NCBI GenBank assembly: GCA_026709505.1
Contig: JAPOSW010000123.1
Span: 1-34,702, forward strand
Length of the DNA stretch: 34,702 nt
Reading direction: 5' to 3'
From: Gammaproteobacteria bacterium
GTDB taxonomy: Bacteria; Pseudomonadota; Gammaproteobacteria; Arenicellales; Poriferihabitantaceae
Positions 7,749 to 16,388 of the stretch are shown piece after piece. A model generated the notes under the pieces. It was given only the letters and a program-made list of their open reading frames with translations, was not told where the DNA came from and did not search any database. Position numbers and translations under genes: made by a program. Numbering within the stretch: the first letter of the stretch is position 1; every line of letters begins with the position of its first letter.

Positions 7749-8537
7749 ATGGGCCTTGAAGCTCGCGAACGTGCAGACCTTAACCTGAGACAGAAAGAGG
7801 TTTGGAAAATTGCGAAGACGGAAGGACTCGTACAGGTTGATCGACTGGCCGAAAGACTCAATGTCTCGGCACAAACCATACGTCGAGACTTGAATCAGCT
7901 AACCCGGGCTCGACTGCTGCAGCGAATACACGGCGGTGCTATTACCTGCGACAGTGTTGTCAATCTGGGCTATGGCGCCCGCAAGCTGCTCGCTGCCGAA
8001 GGCAAGGTACGAATTGCCAAAAAAGCGGCTGAACTCATCCCAAACGACTGCTCCTTGTTTATCAACATCGGAACTACAACCGAACAGGTGGCTGTCGAAC
8101 TGGCTCGCCAGCACGATGGATTGCTGGTCGTCACCAATAACCTGAACGTGCTGAATACTGTTGTCCAGAACGATCAGATTGAAGCCTTCATTGTCGGGGG
8201 CCAGATCCGCCCTCAAGACGGCGGGATTGTCGACAATGCCGCTACGGATTTTGTGAGCCAGTTTCGGGTCGATTACGCGGTCATCGGAGCCTCGTCGATT
8301 GAGGAGCAGGGTATCGTCACGGACTTCGACTGGAGGGAAGTTTGCGTTGCCCGAACCATGATCCAACACGCACGAGGAGTGATCCTGGTTGCCGACTCAA
8401 ACAAGCTCAAACGCAAGGCACCTGTTTTCCTTTGCGAACTAAAGGAAATCGATCATTTCATTACAGATGCCGAAATACCCAAGAAGCTCATGCAGTACGC
8501 ACATTCCAATGAAGTGAGCGTGCATGTTTGCAGCTAG
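7749..8537 (+). CDS. glpR: DeoR-family transcriptional repressor, GlpR-like
   Basis: Cytoplasmic DNA-binding regulator of 262 residues. Residues 12-65 form the DeoR winged helix-turn-helix (QVDRLAERLNVSAQTIRRDL, then LLQRIHGGAI). The remainder is the sugar-isomerase-like DeoR C-terminal domain, with the phosphate-binding NIGTTTEQVA motif, VTNNLNVL, and DYAVIGASSIEEQGIVTDFD. In the family it senses a phosphorylated sugar, here by analogy glycerol-3-phosphate. It lies inside the operon it probably controls, and its end overlaps the next gene by 14 bases. The candidate operators are at 5713-5742. Confidence 0.85.
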   Translation: MGLEARERADLNLRQKEVWKIAKTEGLVQVDRLAERLNVSAQTIRRDLNQLTRARLLQRIHGGAITCDSVVNLGYGARKLLAAEGKVRIAKKAAELIPNDCSLFINIGTTTEQVAVELARQHDGLLVVTNNLNVLNTVVQNDQIEAFIVGGQIRPQDGGIVDNAATDFVSQFRVDYAVIGASSIEEQGIVTDFDWREVCVARTMIQHARGVILVADSNKLKRKAPVFLCELKEIDHFITDAEIPKKLMQYAHSNEVSVHVCS

Positions 8538-9627
8538 CGCCACAAGGTTTCCAGCATTGTCGGTTGAACTCAAAAACGTAACGAGAGTCGTGGATGGAAT
8601 GACCCATATTCATCCTACGAATCTATCTCTACAGGACAGGGAATTCAACGTGCTGCTGGGAGCCACATTGAGTGGCAAGACCACGTTCTTGAGGCTGATG
8701 GCCGGACTTGAGAGGCCTTCATCGGGAGAAGTCTGGTTCTCAGGGCAAAATGTCACCAGTGTTTCAGTGCAGAAACGAAACATTGCCATGGTCTATCAGG
8801 ATTTCATCAATTACCCGAATTTCAGCGTTTTCGAGAATATCGCATCCCCTCTCAAAGTTGCGGGCAAGAAGCCGGATCAGATCAATCAGGAGGTCGGTAA
8901 AATGGCTGAATTGCTCAAGCTATCCGAATTCCTGGATCGTGATGTCGCCAGTCTATCGGGGGGGCAACAGCAGCGTATTGCCCTGGCACGTGCATTGGTA
9001 AAGAAGGCTTCACTGGTTTTGCTTGATGAGCCGCTCGCGAACCTGGACTACAAGTTGAGGGAGCAGCTGCGTGAAGAGTTGCCGCGTCTGTTTGCAGCAT
9101 CTGGCTCTACAGTGGTTTATGCAACCAGTGAACCGGAGGAAGCGCTTATGCTTGGCGGTCATACTGCCATGTTGTACGAAGGCAAGGTTATGCAGTACGG
9201 CAAGACAACGGACATTTACCGGCATCCCGGGAACCTTGAGAGTGCAAGAATATTCTCTCATCCTCCAATCAACGTAACAACGGTTGTCAAGTCAAGCGAC
9301 ATGATGGCGATTCCGGGGATCGCCAACTGGCAGTGCCCGGAGTCTTTCAGCAGTCGTCCGAATGGAGAGTATCTGCTTGGAGTCCGGCCGCATCACCTGA
9401 GTTTGGCCAATTTGGAAGGAAGTGACAATCACATCCCCGTATCTGGAACTGTACAACTCGCTGAAATCAGCGGCTCCACAAGTCTCATTCACATGCGCAT
9501 TAATGACAGCGACTGGATTTCCGAATCCGGCGGCATTCACGCCTATTCGATCGGGGAGTCGATAAATGTGTACATGCATCTTGACGGGTGTCTCTACTTT
9601 AATCGGGATGGTTCCGCAATCCACTGA
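8524..9627 (+). CDS. glpS: Glycerol ABC transporter ATPase subunit GlpS
   Basis: Cytoplasmic ATPase of 367 residues. It has Walker A GATLSGKT (46-53), Q-loop VYQDFINYPNFSVFENIASP, intact signature LSGGQ (144-148), Walker B LVLLDEP (D168, E169) and a C-terminal TOBE-like regulatory region. The switch (H-loop) histidine is replaced: the segment reads YATSEPEEAL with serine at 202, which to my knowledge is typical of GlpS. It pairs with GlpT, whose defects are complementary. The ATG at 8524 lies inside the 3' end of the regulator gene. Confidence 0.88.
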   Translation: MFAASATRFPALSVELKNVTRVVDGMTHIHPTNLSLQDREFNVLLGATLSGKTTFLRLMAGLERPSSGEVWFSGQNVTSVSVQKRNIAMVYQDFINYPNFSVFENIASPLKVAGKKPDQINQEVGKMAELLKLSEFLDRDVASLSGGQQQRIALARALVKKASLVLLDEPLANLDYKLREQLREELPRLFAASGSTVVYATSEPEEALMLGGHTAMLYEGKVMQYGKTTDIYRHPGNLESARIFSHPPINVTTVVKSSDMMAIPGIANWQCPESFSSRPNGEYLLGVRPHHLSLANLEGSDNHIPVSGTVQLAEISGSTSLIHMRINDSDWISESGGIHAYSIGESINVYMHLDGCLYFNRDGSAIH

Positions 9628-9642
9628 CAAAGATAAGCGATC

Positions 9643-10737
9643 ATGGCCAAACTTACGCTGCAGGATATTCGACACAGCTATTTGAGCAATCCGCAAACGG
9701 ATGGGGATTTTGCGATCAAGCACATTGACATGGTGTTTGAGGATGGTGGGGCCTATGCATTGCTGGGTCCCTCCGGCTGCGGCAAGACCACCTTGCTGGG
9801 CATTGTCTCTGGCCTCATTTCGCCGACTTCAGGGCGAATCCTGTTTGATGGGGAGGATGTCACCAATGTGGATACGATTCATCGTCACATCGCTCAGGTA
9901 TTCCAGTTCCCGGTCATCTACGACACCATGTCGGTATTTGAGAATCTGGCATTTCCACTTCGCAATCGAAAAGTACCGGAATCTGCGATTCAATCCAGAG
10001 TTGTTGAAGTGGCAAAAATGCTGGATCTGGAAGAAGGCATTCATCGAAGGGCATCTTCAGTGACAGTGGATGGCAAACAGAAAATTTCCCTGGGGCGCGG
10101 TCTGGTCAGAGAGGACGTCAATGTCATGATGTTTGATGAACCCCTGACGGTTATTGACCAGAATATGAAGTGGGAATTGCGTTCCAAGTTGAAGGAGCTG
10201 CATCAGAATGTCCGGACAACCATGATCTACGTAACCCATGATCAGACAGAGGCGCTGACTTTTGCGGATCAAGTACTGGTCATGTACGAGGGCAGGGTGG
10301 TCCAGTCCGGAACTCCGGTCGAGTTGTTCGAAAAGCCCGGGCATACCTTTGTGGGCTACTTCATCGGCTCTCCCGGCATGAATATCTTGCCCTGCAAAGT
10401 CAGCGGCGAAACGGTGGAATTCTCAGGGCTGCCGGTTGAGTGTGGCAACCAGATTGAAAGCATGCAAAGCCTTCAAGACAGTCGGACTACTACCGAGATC
10501 GGCGTGCGACCCGAGTATGTCCGGTTCAGCGATCAGGGCATTCCGGTCAGGATTCGTCGGGTCGATGACCTGGGACGGCATCAGCTGGTGCATGTCGAGC
10601 ACGAACAGCATGGAATCAAATTGATCTGTCCGGAAGACGCCCTCATACCGGAAGGCAGTGCCCGGATCCAGTTCGACAAGGACCGCACTTTTCTCTACGC
10701 CAATAAATGGCTGGCTGGAGAGGGTAGCCACCCATGA
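9643..10737 (+). CDS. glpT: Glycerol ABC transporter ATPase subunit GlpT
   Basis: Second ATPase, 364 residues, 15 bases after glpS. Walker A GPSGCGKT (42-49), Walker B VMMFDEP (D165, E166) and the switch histidine YVTHD (H199) are intact. The signature motif is degenerate: where LSGGQ is expected there is VTVDGKQKISLGRGL (140-154). The Q-loop region reads VFQFPVIYDTMSVFENLAFP. The C-terminal third is a TOBE-type domain. The gene ends in an ATGA overlap with glpP. The symbol here refers to the ABC system, not to the E. coli glycerol-3-phosphate antiporter of the same name. Confidence 0.88.
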   Translation: MAKLTLQDIRHSYLSNPQTDGDFAIKHIDMVFEDGGAYALLGPSGCGKTTLLGIVSGLISPTSGRILFDGEDVTNVDTIHRHIAQVFQFPVIYDTMSVFENLAFPLRNRKVPESAIQSRVVEVAKMLDLEEGIHRRASSVTVDGKQKISLGRGLVREDVNVMMFDEPLTVIDQNMKWELRSKLKELHQNVRTTMIYVTHDQTEALTFADQVLVMYEGRVVQSGTPVELFEKPGHTFVGYFIGSPGMNILPCKVSGETVEFSGLPVECGNQIESMQSLQDSRTTTEIGVRPEYVRFSDQGIPVRIRRVDDLGRHQLVHVEHEQHGIKLICPEDALIPEGSARIQFDKDRTFLYANKWLAGEGSHP

Positions 10738-11600
10738 TCAACAAAACGATCAAGCAAAGTGCCTGGTTTTTTGTCATACCGGTGATATTGCTGGTTGCCT
10801 TCAATGCATTGATACCCCTGATGACCGTGGTCAACTATGCATTTCAGGAAACATTTGGCGATAACGTTTTTTTCTGGGAAGGGCTGACCTGGTTTGAACA
10901 GGTTCTCAATTCTGACCGATTCCACGATGCATTCCTCCGGCAGATCATGTTCACCTCCGTCATCCTGCTGATCGAGGTTCCGCTTGGCGTAGCCATTGCA
11001 CTGTGCATGCCGCGAAAGGGACCCTGGGTTTCAGTCTGTCTGGTCCTGATGGCATTGCCGTTGCTGATTCCCTGGAATGTCGTTGGTGCAATGTGGAACA
11101 TTTTCGCTTTGCCCGATATCGGCCTTCTTGGCTATTCCCTGAACAGCATGGGAATCGATTACAACTTCACCCAGCAGCCCATATCCGCCTGGGCAACCAC
11201 GATTCTGATGGATGTCTGGCACTGGACTTCATTAGTGGTCTTGTTGGCCTATGCGGGATTGAGTGCCATTCCGGAAGCCTACTATCAGGCCGCCAGGATT
11301 GACGGTGCCTCAAAATGGGCTGTATTCAGGTGGATTCAGCTGCCCAAGATGAAGCGCGTGTTGACGATTGCGATTCTGCTTCGCTTTATGGACAGTTTCA
11401 TGATTTACACCGAACTCATTGTGCTTACCGGTGGTGGGCCGGGTAACTCAACAACATTGCTGTCCATTGACCTGGTGAAGCTGGCTTTAGGTCAGTTTGA
11501 CTTGGGTCCTGCCGCTGCGATGTCGCTGATTTATTTCTTTATTGTGTTGCTGATTTGCTGGGTGTTCTACACCGTGATGATGAAAAATGAGCAGCAATAG
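10734..11600 (+). CDS. glpP: Glycerol ABC transporter permease GlpP
   Basis: Inner-membrane permease of the MalF/UgpA class, 288 residues, about six hydrophobic segments. The cytoplasmic coupling loop EAYYQAARIDGASKWAVFRW is a good EAA motif. The periplasmic region after the first helix (QETFGDNVFFWEGLTWFEQVL) matches sugar-type permeases. It overlaps glpT by four bases and glpQ by fourteen, so translation of the three is coupled. Confidence 0.87.
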   Translation: MINKTIKQSAWFFVIPVILLVAFNALIPLMTVVNYAFQETFGDNVFFWEGLTWFEQVLNSDRFHDAFLRQIMFTSVILLIEVPLGVAIALCMPRKGPWVSVCLVLMALPLLIPWNVVGAMWNIFALPDIGLLGYSLNSMGIDYNFTQQPISAWATTILMDVWHWTSLVVLLAYAGLSAIPEAYYQAARIDGASKWAVFRWIQLPKMKRVLTIAILLRFMDSFMIYTELIVLTGGGPGNSTTLLSIDLVKLALGQFDLGPAAAMSLIYFFIVLLICWVFYTVMMKNEQQ

Positions 11601-12414
11601 CCGAACAGTCTCGATGCCGTTGCACCAGCGCTTGGTGCCGGCCGTGTACATTCTTTTTCTGATGTTGCCGATTTACTGGCTGCTCAGCATGTCATTCAAG
11701 ACAACCAATGAAATCCTGGGAGGATTTTCATTGTTCCCGCAGGATTTCACGCTCGAAAACTATATCGAAATATTCACTGATCCGACCTGGTACAGGGGCT
11801 ATCTGAATTCCATTACCTATGTTGTCATCAATACGGTAATCTCGGTTACCGTTGCACTGCCTGCCGCCTATGCATTTTCACGGTATCGATTCCTGGGTGA
11901 CAAGCATCTGTTTTTCTGGCTTCTGACCAACCGCATGGCGCCGCCTGCGGTTTTTGCCCTGCCGTTTTTTCAGTTGTATGCGGCAATTGACTTGTATGAC
12001 ACGCACATTGCCGTCGCACTTGCGCACTGTCTGTTCAATATCCCGCTTGCAGTCTGGATTCTGGAAGGCTTCATGTCAGGTGTTCCAAAGCAGCTGGATG
12101 AAATGGCATATGTCGATGGATATTCCTTTCCGCGATTTTTTGTAAGGATATTCATGCCTGCGATTGCCTCGGGTATCGGTGTCGCCGCATTTTTCTGCTT
12201 CATGTATTCCTGGGTAGAAATGCTGCTTTCGAAGACCCTGACTTCGGTGGCTGCCAAATCCATTGCAGCCACCATGACCCGAACGGCTAGCACAGCAGGT
12301 TATGAACTGGGCCTGCTGGCTGCTGCCGGGGCTTTGACGATTATTCCCGGAGCGATTGTGATTTATTTCGTCAGAAATTACATAGCCAAGGGATTTTCCC
12401 TGGGACGGGTATAG
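11587..12414 (+). CDS. glpQ: Glycerol ABC transporter permease GlpQ
   Basis: Second inner-membrane permease, 275 residues, MalG/UgpE class. The first helix is followed by MSFKTTNEILGGFSLFPQDF, the usual lead-in for this class. The coupling loop KQLDEMAYVDGYSFPRFFVR is an EAA motif in which the usual AA-IDGA is altered to MAYVDGY. The end RNYIAKGFSLGRV is typical for the family. It starts inside the glpP 3' end. The symbol should not be confused with the periplasmic phosphodiesterase GlpQ. Confidence 0.87.
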   Translation: MSSNSRTVSMPLHQRLVPAVYILFLMLPIYWLLSMSFKTTNEILGGFSLFPQDFTLENYIEIFTDPTWYRGYLNSITYVVINTVISVTVALPAAYAFSRYRFLGDKHLFFWLLTNRMAPPAVFALPFFQLYAAIDLYDTHIAVALAHCLFNIPLAVWILEGFMSGVPKQLDEMAYVDGYSFPRFFVRIFMPAIASGIGVAAFFCFMYSWVEMLLSKTLTSVAAKSIAATMTRTASTAGYELGLLAAAGALTIIPGAIVIYFVRNYIAKGFSLGRV

Positions 12415-12418
12415 TCGG

Positions 12419-12703
12419 ATGCTGGATTTGTCGTGGATGGCATGGACCTGGCCGACTGCAGGATTCTTCATTTTCCTTCTGCTGTGTATTGTGTCGATGG
12501 GCATCTGGGAGAAATTCAGTCCGGGTGGCGGCCCAAGGCGTGGAGTCTTCGGCATTGATACAACCAGGGGCGATCGTCTGTTCATCAGCTTGCTTGGCAG
12601 CATTTTCATTTTCCTCGCCTGGCTCTGGGTATTTTCGACGCCTCTTTGGGGAGCATTGGCTCTTTCCATTGTGTGGACCCTTTTTGTCTTTCTGCGCGTT
12701 TGA
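12419..12703 (+). CDS. glpU: Small membrane protein of the glycerol transporter (DUF2160)
   Basis: A 94-residue protein with two to three hydrophobic helices. It begins with LSWMAWTWPTAGFFIFLLL and has a central GIWEKFSPGG-RRGVFGIDTTRGDRLFISLLG block that I associate with the DUF2160/GlpU family found next to glycerol ABC transporters in Rhizobium. Its function is not established. It starts four bases after glpQ, as expected for a transporter accessory subunit. Confidence 0.8.
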   Translation: MLDLSWMAWTWPTAGFFIFLLLCIVSMGIWEKFSPGGGPRRGVFGIDTTRGDRLFISLLGSIFIFLAWLWVFSTPLWGALALSIVWTLFVFLRV

Positions 12704-12739
12704 TCCATCTGCCGGTCTTCTTTCACCGGGCGACTTGAA

Positions 12740-14308
12740 ATGACCATAGAATTAGGCGAGCGGGGTATTTTCGATCTGGTGGTCATCGGCGGCGGCATCA
12801 ATGGCGCTGGCATTGCCCGGGATGCGTCCGGTCGAGGACTCAAGGTACTGCTCTGCGAGAAAGACGATTTTGCCGGGCACGCTTCGTCAGCCAGTACCAA
12901 GCTGGTTCATGGCGGCTTGCGCTATCTTGAGCATTGCCATTTTGGGCTGGTCAGGCACAGTCTGCGCGAGCGTGAAATTCTGCTCAAGAACTCCCCGCAC
13001 ATCATTTGGCCCCTGCGATTCGTATTGCCGCATGATCGTTCCCTGAGGCCGAAATGGCTGATTCGGGCAGGATTGTTCCTTTATGACTCCTTGGCACCGA
13101 TGCACCGGCTGGAGAAGTCCAGCCAGATCAAGCTGCAGCAGCATGCGGCCGGAGGACCATTGAAGTCGCAGTACCGGCATGGCTTTGCCTATTCGGATTG
13201 CTGGGTTCAGGATTCACGGCTGGTGATATTGAATGTTGCCGCTGCAGAAGCTTTTGGCGCATGCGTACTGAATCGAACCAAGTGCATGGATTTGAAGCGC
13301 GAGGAGAATTACTGGTGGGTTACCCTTGACCGGCATGGCGACAGAAGCATGTTGAAGGATGCTTGTCGAATCCGCACCAGAGCAGTCGTCAATGCAACAG
13401 GGGCATGGGTTGGTTCCATGCCCCAGGGTCTTGATCAAATAGACAGTCAACGACCGGTACGTCTTATTCGTGGCAGCCATATTGTGGTAAGAAAACTATT
13501 TGACCATCCTTATGCATTTATCTTTCAGACCATTGACCGCAGGGTAGTCTTCTGCATCCCTTACGAGCGGGACTTTACCTTGATTGGGACTACGGAGAGA
13601 GCTTTGGATCGACCTGATGACGATGGGGAAATCTCTGATTCGGAAATCGAGTATCTCTGCCAGGCCGTGAATCGATATCTTGAGACAACGGTTAATCCGG
13701 ATGATGTTGTCTGGACTTTCAGCGGAGTCCGCACGCTGTGCGGCGATGGCGACACGGAAGCCAGCCGTTTATCTCGTGATTACACCCTAGGCTTCGATGA
13801 TTCACTGGCTCCGATTGTTTCAGTATTTGGCGGCAAGATTACAACCTACCGACTGCTGGCAGAAGACGTGCTGGAACGTTTTCGCGATCTTGAGGGTTTC
13901 AACAGGCCCAAATGGACGCATGATGGCCTTTTGCCCGGCGGTGATATCGGCACTGGCGACATCAGGGAATATGCGTCTCTACTGGCAATGCAGTACAGCT
14001 GGATAACACCGGATCTGGCCAGTCACTATGCCAGCCATTATGGAACAAATGCTCATTGCATTCTGATGAATTCGACAAAATCCGGGGATTTGGGGAGGGA
14101 ATTTTCGCCGAACCTTTTTCAGGCTGAAGTCGACTATTTGATTGAACACGAATATGCGAATTTTCCCGAGGACATTATCTGGCGGCGCACACGACACGGC
14201 ATTCGAATGAACCCTGATCAGATCAACGGCTTACGGCGGTACATGGACTCCGTGTTAGACTTTTCCGAGAATTTGGAGGTGGCAGTCAATGCAGGCATAC
14301 ATTCTTAG
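12740..14308 (+). CDS. glpD: Aerobic glycerol-3-phosphate dehydrogenase
   Basis: Flavoprotein of 522 residues that oxidises glycerol-3-phosphate to dihydroxyacetone phosphate and passes electrons to quinone at the inner membrane. The N-terminal FAD site is FDLVVIGGGINGAGIARDAS (GxGxxG type, residues 10-30), followed by ASSASTKLVHGGLRYLE, the GlpD family signature. The middle has TRAVVNATGAWV and the C-terminal half SVFGGKITTYRLLAE. The length equals the usual 500-530. The start lacks a strong ribosome site. It overlaps glpK by 20 bases. Confidence 0.93.
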   Translation: MTIELGERGIFDLVVIGGGINGAGIARDASGRGLKVLLCEKDDFAGHASSASTKLVHGGLRYLEHCHFGLVRHSLREREILLKNSPHIIWPLRFVLPHDRSLRPKWLIRAGLFLYDSLAPMHRLEKSSQIKLQQHAAGGPLKSQYRHGFAYSDCWVQDSRLVILNVAAAEAFGACVLNRTKCMDLKREENYWWVTLDRHGDRSMLKDACRIRTRAVVNATGAWVGSMPQGLDQIDSQRPVRLIRGSHIVVRKLFDHPYAFIFQTIDRRVVFCIPYERDFTLIGTTERALDRPDDDGEISDSEIEYLCQAVNRYLETTVNPDDVVWTFSGVRTLCGDGDTEASRLSRDYTLGFDDSLAPIVSVFGGKITTYRLLAEDVLERFRDLEGFNRPKWTHDGLLPGGDIGTGDIREYASLLAMQYSWITPDLASHYASHYGTNAHCILMNSTKSGDLGREFSPNLFQAEVDYLIEHEYANFPEDIIWRRTRHGIRMNPDQINGLRRYMDSVLDFSENLEVAVNAGIHS

Positions 14309-15779
14309 CATAGACCAGGGTACGACCAGCTCCCGTGCTCTTCTGGTTGATCAAGACGGCAATGTCGCTCACTCCGAGCAACAGGAGTTTGCCCAGTATT
14401 TTCCGAATGATGGCTGGGTGGAACATGATCCGCGGGAAATCTGGAAAACAACGCTGAGCACTGCGAGCAAGGTACTTCAGCATGCAAAAGGCCTGTCTGG
14501 AAATGTCGAGGCGATTGGCATTACCAATCAGCGAGAGACGACGATTGTATGGGATCGCCATACGGGAGAGCCCGTTTACAACGCAATCGTATGGCAGGAT
14601 CGACGCACAGCGGATGTTTGCCGTTCCTTGAATGATCCCGGTACTTCCGAAGTCATTCAGGACAAGACAGGACTTTTGCTTGATCCGTATTTTTCAGCAA
14701 CAAAACTGGCCTGGATTCTCGATCAGGTCCCTGGAGCGCGTCAACGAGCCAATCGCGGTGATCTGGCGTTTGGAACCGTTGATGCATTTCTGATCTGGCA
14801 TCTGACCGGGGGTGCGTCACATGCAACTGATGCAACCAATGCTTCACGTACCATGATGTTCAATATTCGAACCAATGAGTGGGACCGGGAGTTGCTGAAA
14901 TTATTTTCCGTTCCTGAAAACTGTCTGCCAGAGGTTAAGGACTGCGCGGACAACTTCGGGGTTGCCGATTCTCGAGTCCTGGGGCAAGCGCTGCCTATTT
15001 TGGGCGTTGCGGGTGATCAGCAGGCGGCACTGTTTGGCCAGGCCTGTTTTGAGCCGGGCATGCTGAAAAGCACCTATGGAACCGGCTGCTTTCTTGTCAT
15101 CAATACAGGTGCCGTGCTGGTCAAATCCAGACATCGCATGCTGTCGACCATTGGCTATCGGCTTGATGGTCAAACGCACTATGCGATGGAAGGTTCCATT
15201 TTTGTTGCCGGTGCAGTCATGCAGTGGCTTCGAGATGAACTTCATGTCTTCAAGGACTCTGAAGAGTCAGCCGAGCTTGCCCAGTCCCTGGAAGACAATT
15301 GCGGGGTATACATGGTTCCGGCATTGACCGGTTTGGGCGCACCGCACTGGCTTCCTGATGCACGTGGAGCAGTATTTGGAATGACGCGCGATACTGGAAA
15401 AGCGCAATTGGCGCGTGCTGCATTGGAATCGGTCGCCTATCAGAGTGCGGACTTGCTGGAAGCGATCCAGTCTGATGGCGGAAGCATCAACCGACTCAGG
15501 ATCGATGGCGGAATGACCAATAATTCCTGGTTTTGTCAGTTTTTGAGCGACATTCTGGATTTGCCGGTTGACAGGCCTGCCAATACGGAAACCACAGCTC
15601 TTGGGGCGGCTTATCTTGCGGGCTTGAAATGCGGTCTTTACGCATCCTTGGAGTCAATATCAAAAAACTGGCGTGCAGGCCCTGCATTTGAGCCCCGAAT
15701 GGATGCTGAACAGCGAAAACAACATCTAAAATGCTGGAAAAAGGCAGTCGATATGGTTGCCAGGTTCGCGAAAAGATAA
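14289..15779 (+). CDS. glpK: Glycerol kinase
   Basis: FGGY-family kinase, 496 residues, ATP plus glycerol to glycerol-3-phosphate. Visible are the N-terminal phosphate loop SIDQGTTSSRALLVDQDG, the block EAIGITNQRETTIVWDRHTG and its companion NAIVWQDRRTADVC, the ATP-site GVAGDQQAALFGQ and YGTGCFLVINTG, and the C-terminal RIDGGMTNNSWFCQFLSDIL and ALGAAYLAG. The ATG at 14289 has GGAGGT nine bases upstream, inside the end of glpD. As last gene it captures glycerol imported by the ABC system, and its product is the presumed inducer of GlpR. No glpF facilitator gene is present. Confidence 0.95.
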   Translation: MQAYILSIDQGTTSSRALLVDQDGNVAHSEQQEFAQYFPNDGWVEHDPREIWKTTLSTASKVLQHAKGLSGNVEAIGITNQRETTIVWDRHTGEPVYNAIVWQDRRTADVCRSLNDPGTSEVIQDKTGLLLDPYFSATKLAWILDQVPGARQRANRGDLAFGTVDAFLIWHLTGGASHATDATNASRTMMFNIRTNEWDRELLKLFSVPENCLPEVKDCADNFGVADSRVLGQALPILGVAGDQQAALFGQACFEPGMLKSTYGTGCFLVINTGAVLVKSRHRMLSTIGYRLDGQTHYAMEGSIFVAGAVMQWLRDELHVFKDSEESAELAQSLEDNCGVYMVPALTGLGAPHWLPDARGAVFGMTRDTGKAQLARAALESVAYQSADLLEAIQSDGGSINRLRIDGGMTNNSWFCQFLSDILDLPVDRPANTETTALGAAYLAGLKCGLYASLESISKNWRAGPAFEPRMDAEQRKQHLKCWKKAVDMVARFAKR

Positions 15780-16268
15780 TCGGTTTTGATCGTTTGCATT
15801 GATTCGGCGAAAAGCCCATGAATAGTAAACGGGAGAAAGAACCTGATAAAATCACGGCAAGCAAGGATATCAATTTGCCGAAAGGCTCCTTGACCGGGAT
15901 TCACGGAAATACGCGGCTTTTGGAACTCGTAAGATATTGAAAAATGCCTGTCTGTTCCTTATTCTTATCGGTTCCTTGTTCCAGTTTTGCAAACGGCGAT
16001 GGCGGAGACGGATTTTGCGCTGATCTCATGGGTTCGTTCGCCAGGTACCTCGCAACAAGATTGTACCGCTTGACAGGATAGGGCATAATGACGGCAAATC
16101 CTCGAATGCAAAAACCTCTTGTCTTGTATTCCTCAAGCTTGATGCTGGCGGTTACAGGGTGAGGAATATCGGGGTGTTGCATGGTCAAGGCTGAGAACCA
16201 GGTGATCTTGCCGGCCAGGCCATGATTCATGCGATTGAGAAGAATATTCTATGATAGAGAAGTATACT
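15780..16268. other. 489-bp gap after glpK, no confident gene
   Basis: An open frame on the minus strand (15901-16230, 109 codons) has a normal-looking composition but matches nothing I recognise; it includes KLEEYKTRGFCIRGFAV and lacks a clear ribosome site. A 41-codon frame on the plus strand starts near 15818. Neither is called as a gene. No clear intrinsic terminator for the glp operon was found. Confidence 0.4.
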
Positions 16269-16301
16269 TTATACATATTATCATTAAGTTATATAATATA
16301 C
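16269..16301 (+). promoter_or_regulatory. Promoter of folE block with weak Zur-like box
   Basis: A perfect TATAAT -10 (16292-16297) lies inside GTTATATAATATAC (16288-16301). The reverse strand of this segment matches the 13-base Zur core at about 10 positions; it is flanked by CATTA (16282-16286) and TAATG (16305-16309), which are inverted copies. The layout, a GTTATA-type box covering a TATAAT, repeats that of the importer promoter at 585-607. A -35 (TTATAC, 16269-16274) is poor. As a Zur site it is clearly weaker than the first. Confidence 0.35.
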
Positions 16302-16341
16302 CTCTAATGTTAATCGAATATCAGGGTAAACTAGTTACGAT

Positions 16342-16370
16342 GGCAGTTGCTCTCGAGTTGGGAGAGTGCC
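16342..16370 (+). repeat. Leader hairpin ahead of folE
   Basis: GGCA and CTCTC (16342-16345, 16350-16354) pair with GAGAG and TGCC (16362-16370) leaving GTTG bulged. It sits just upstream of the ribosome site GAGAGGA and might affect translation. It does not have the conserved elements of the ZTP riboswitch that I looked for. Confidence 0.3.
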
Positions 16371-16388
16371 AAATAGAGAGGATTTGAC

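Noticed and set aside
9643..12414. GlpT and GlpQ as the E. coli glycerol-3-phosphate antiporter and phosphodiesterase
   Set aside because: The proteins are an ABC ATPase and an ABC permease; the shared names come from the Rhizobium ABC system.
15901..16230. 109-codon minus-strand frame after glpK
   Set aside because: No recognised family, no ribosome site, and it lies alone in a gap; kept only as a note in the gap entry.
16300..16388. ZTP or other riboswitch in the folE leader
   Set aside because: The leader is short and lacks the conserved sequence elements of the ZTP class; only a simple hairpin is visible.
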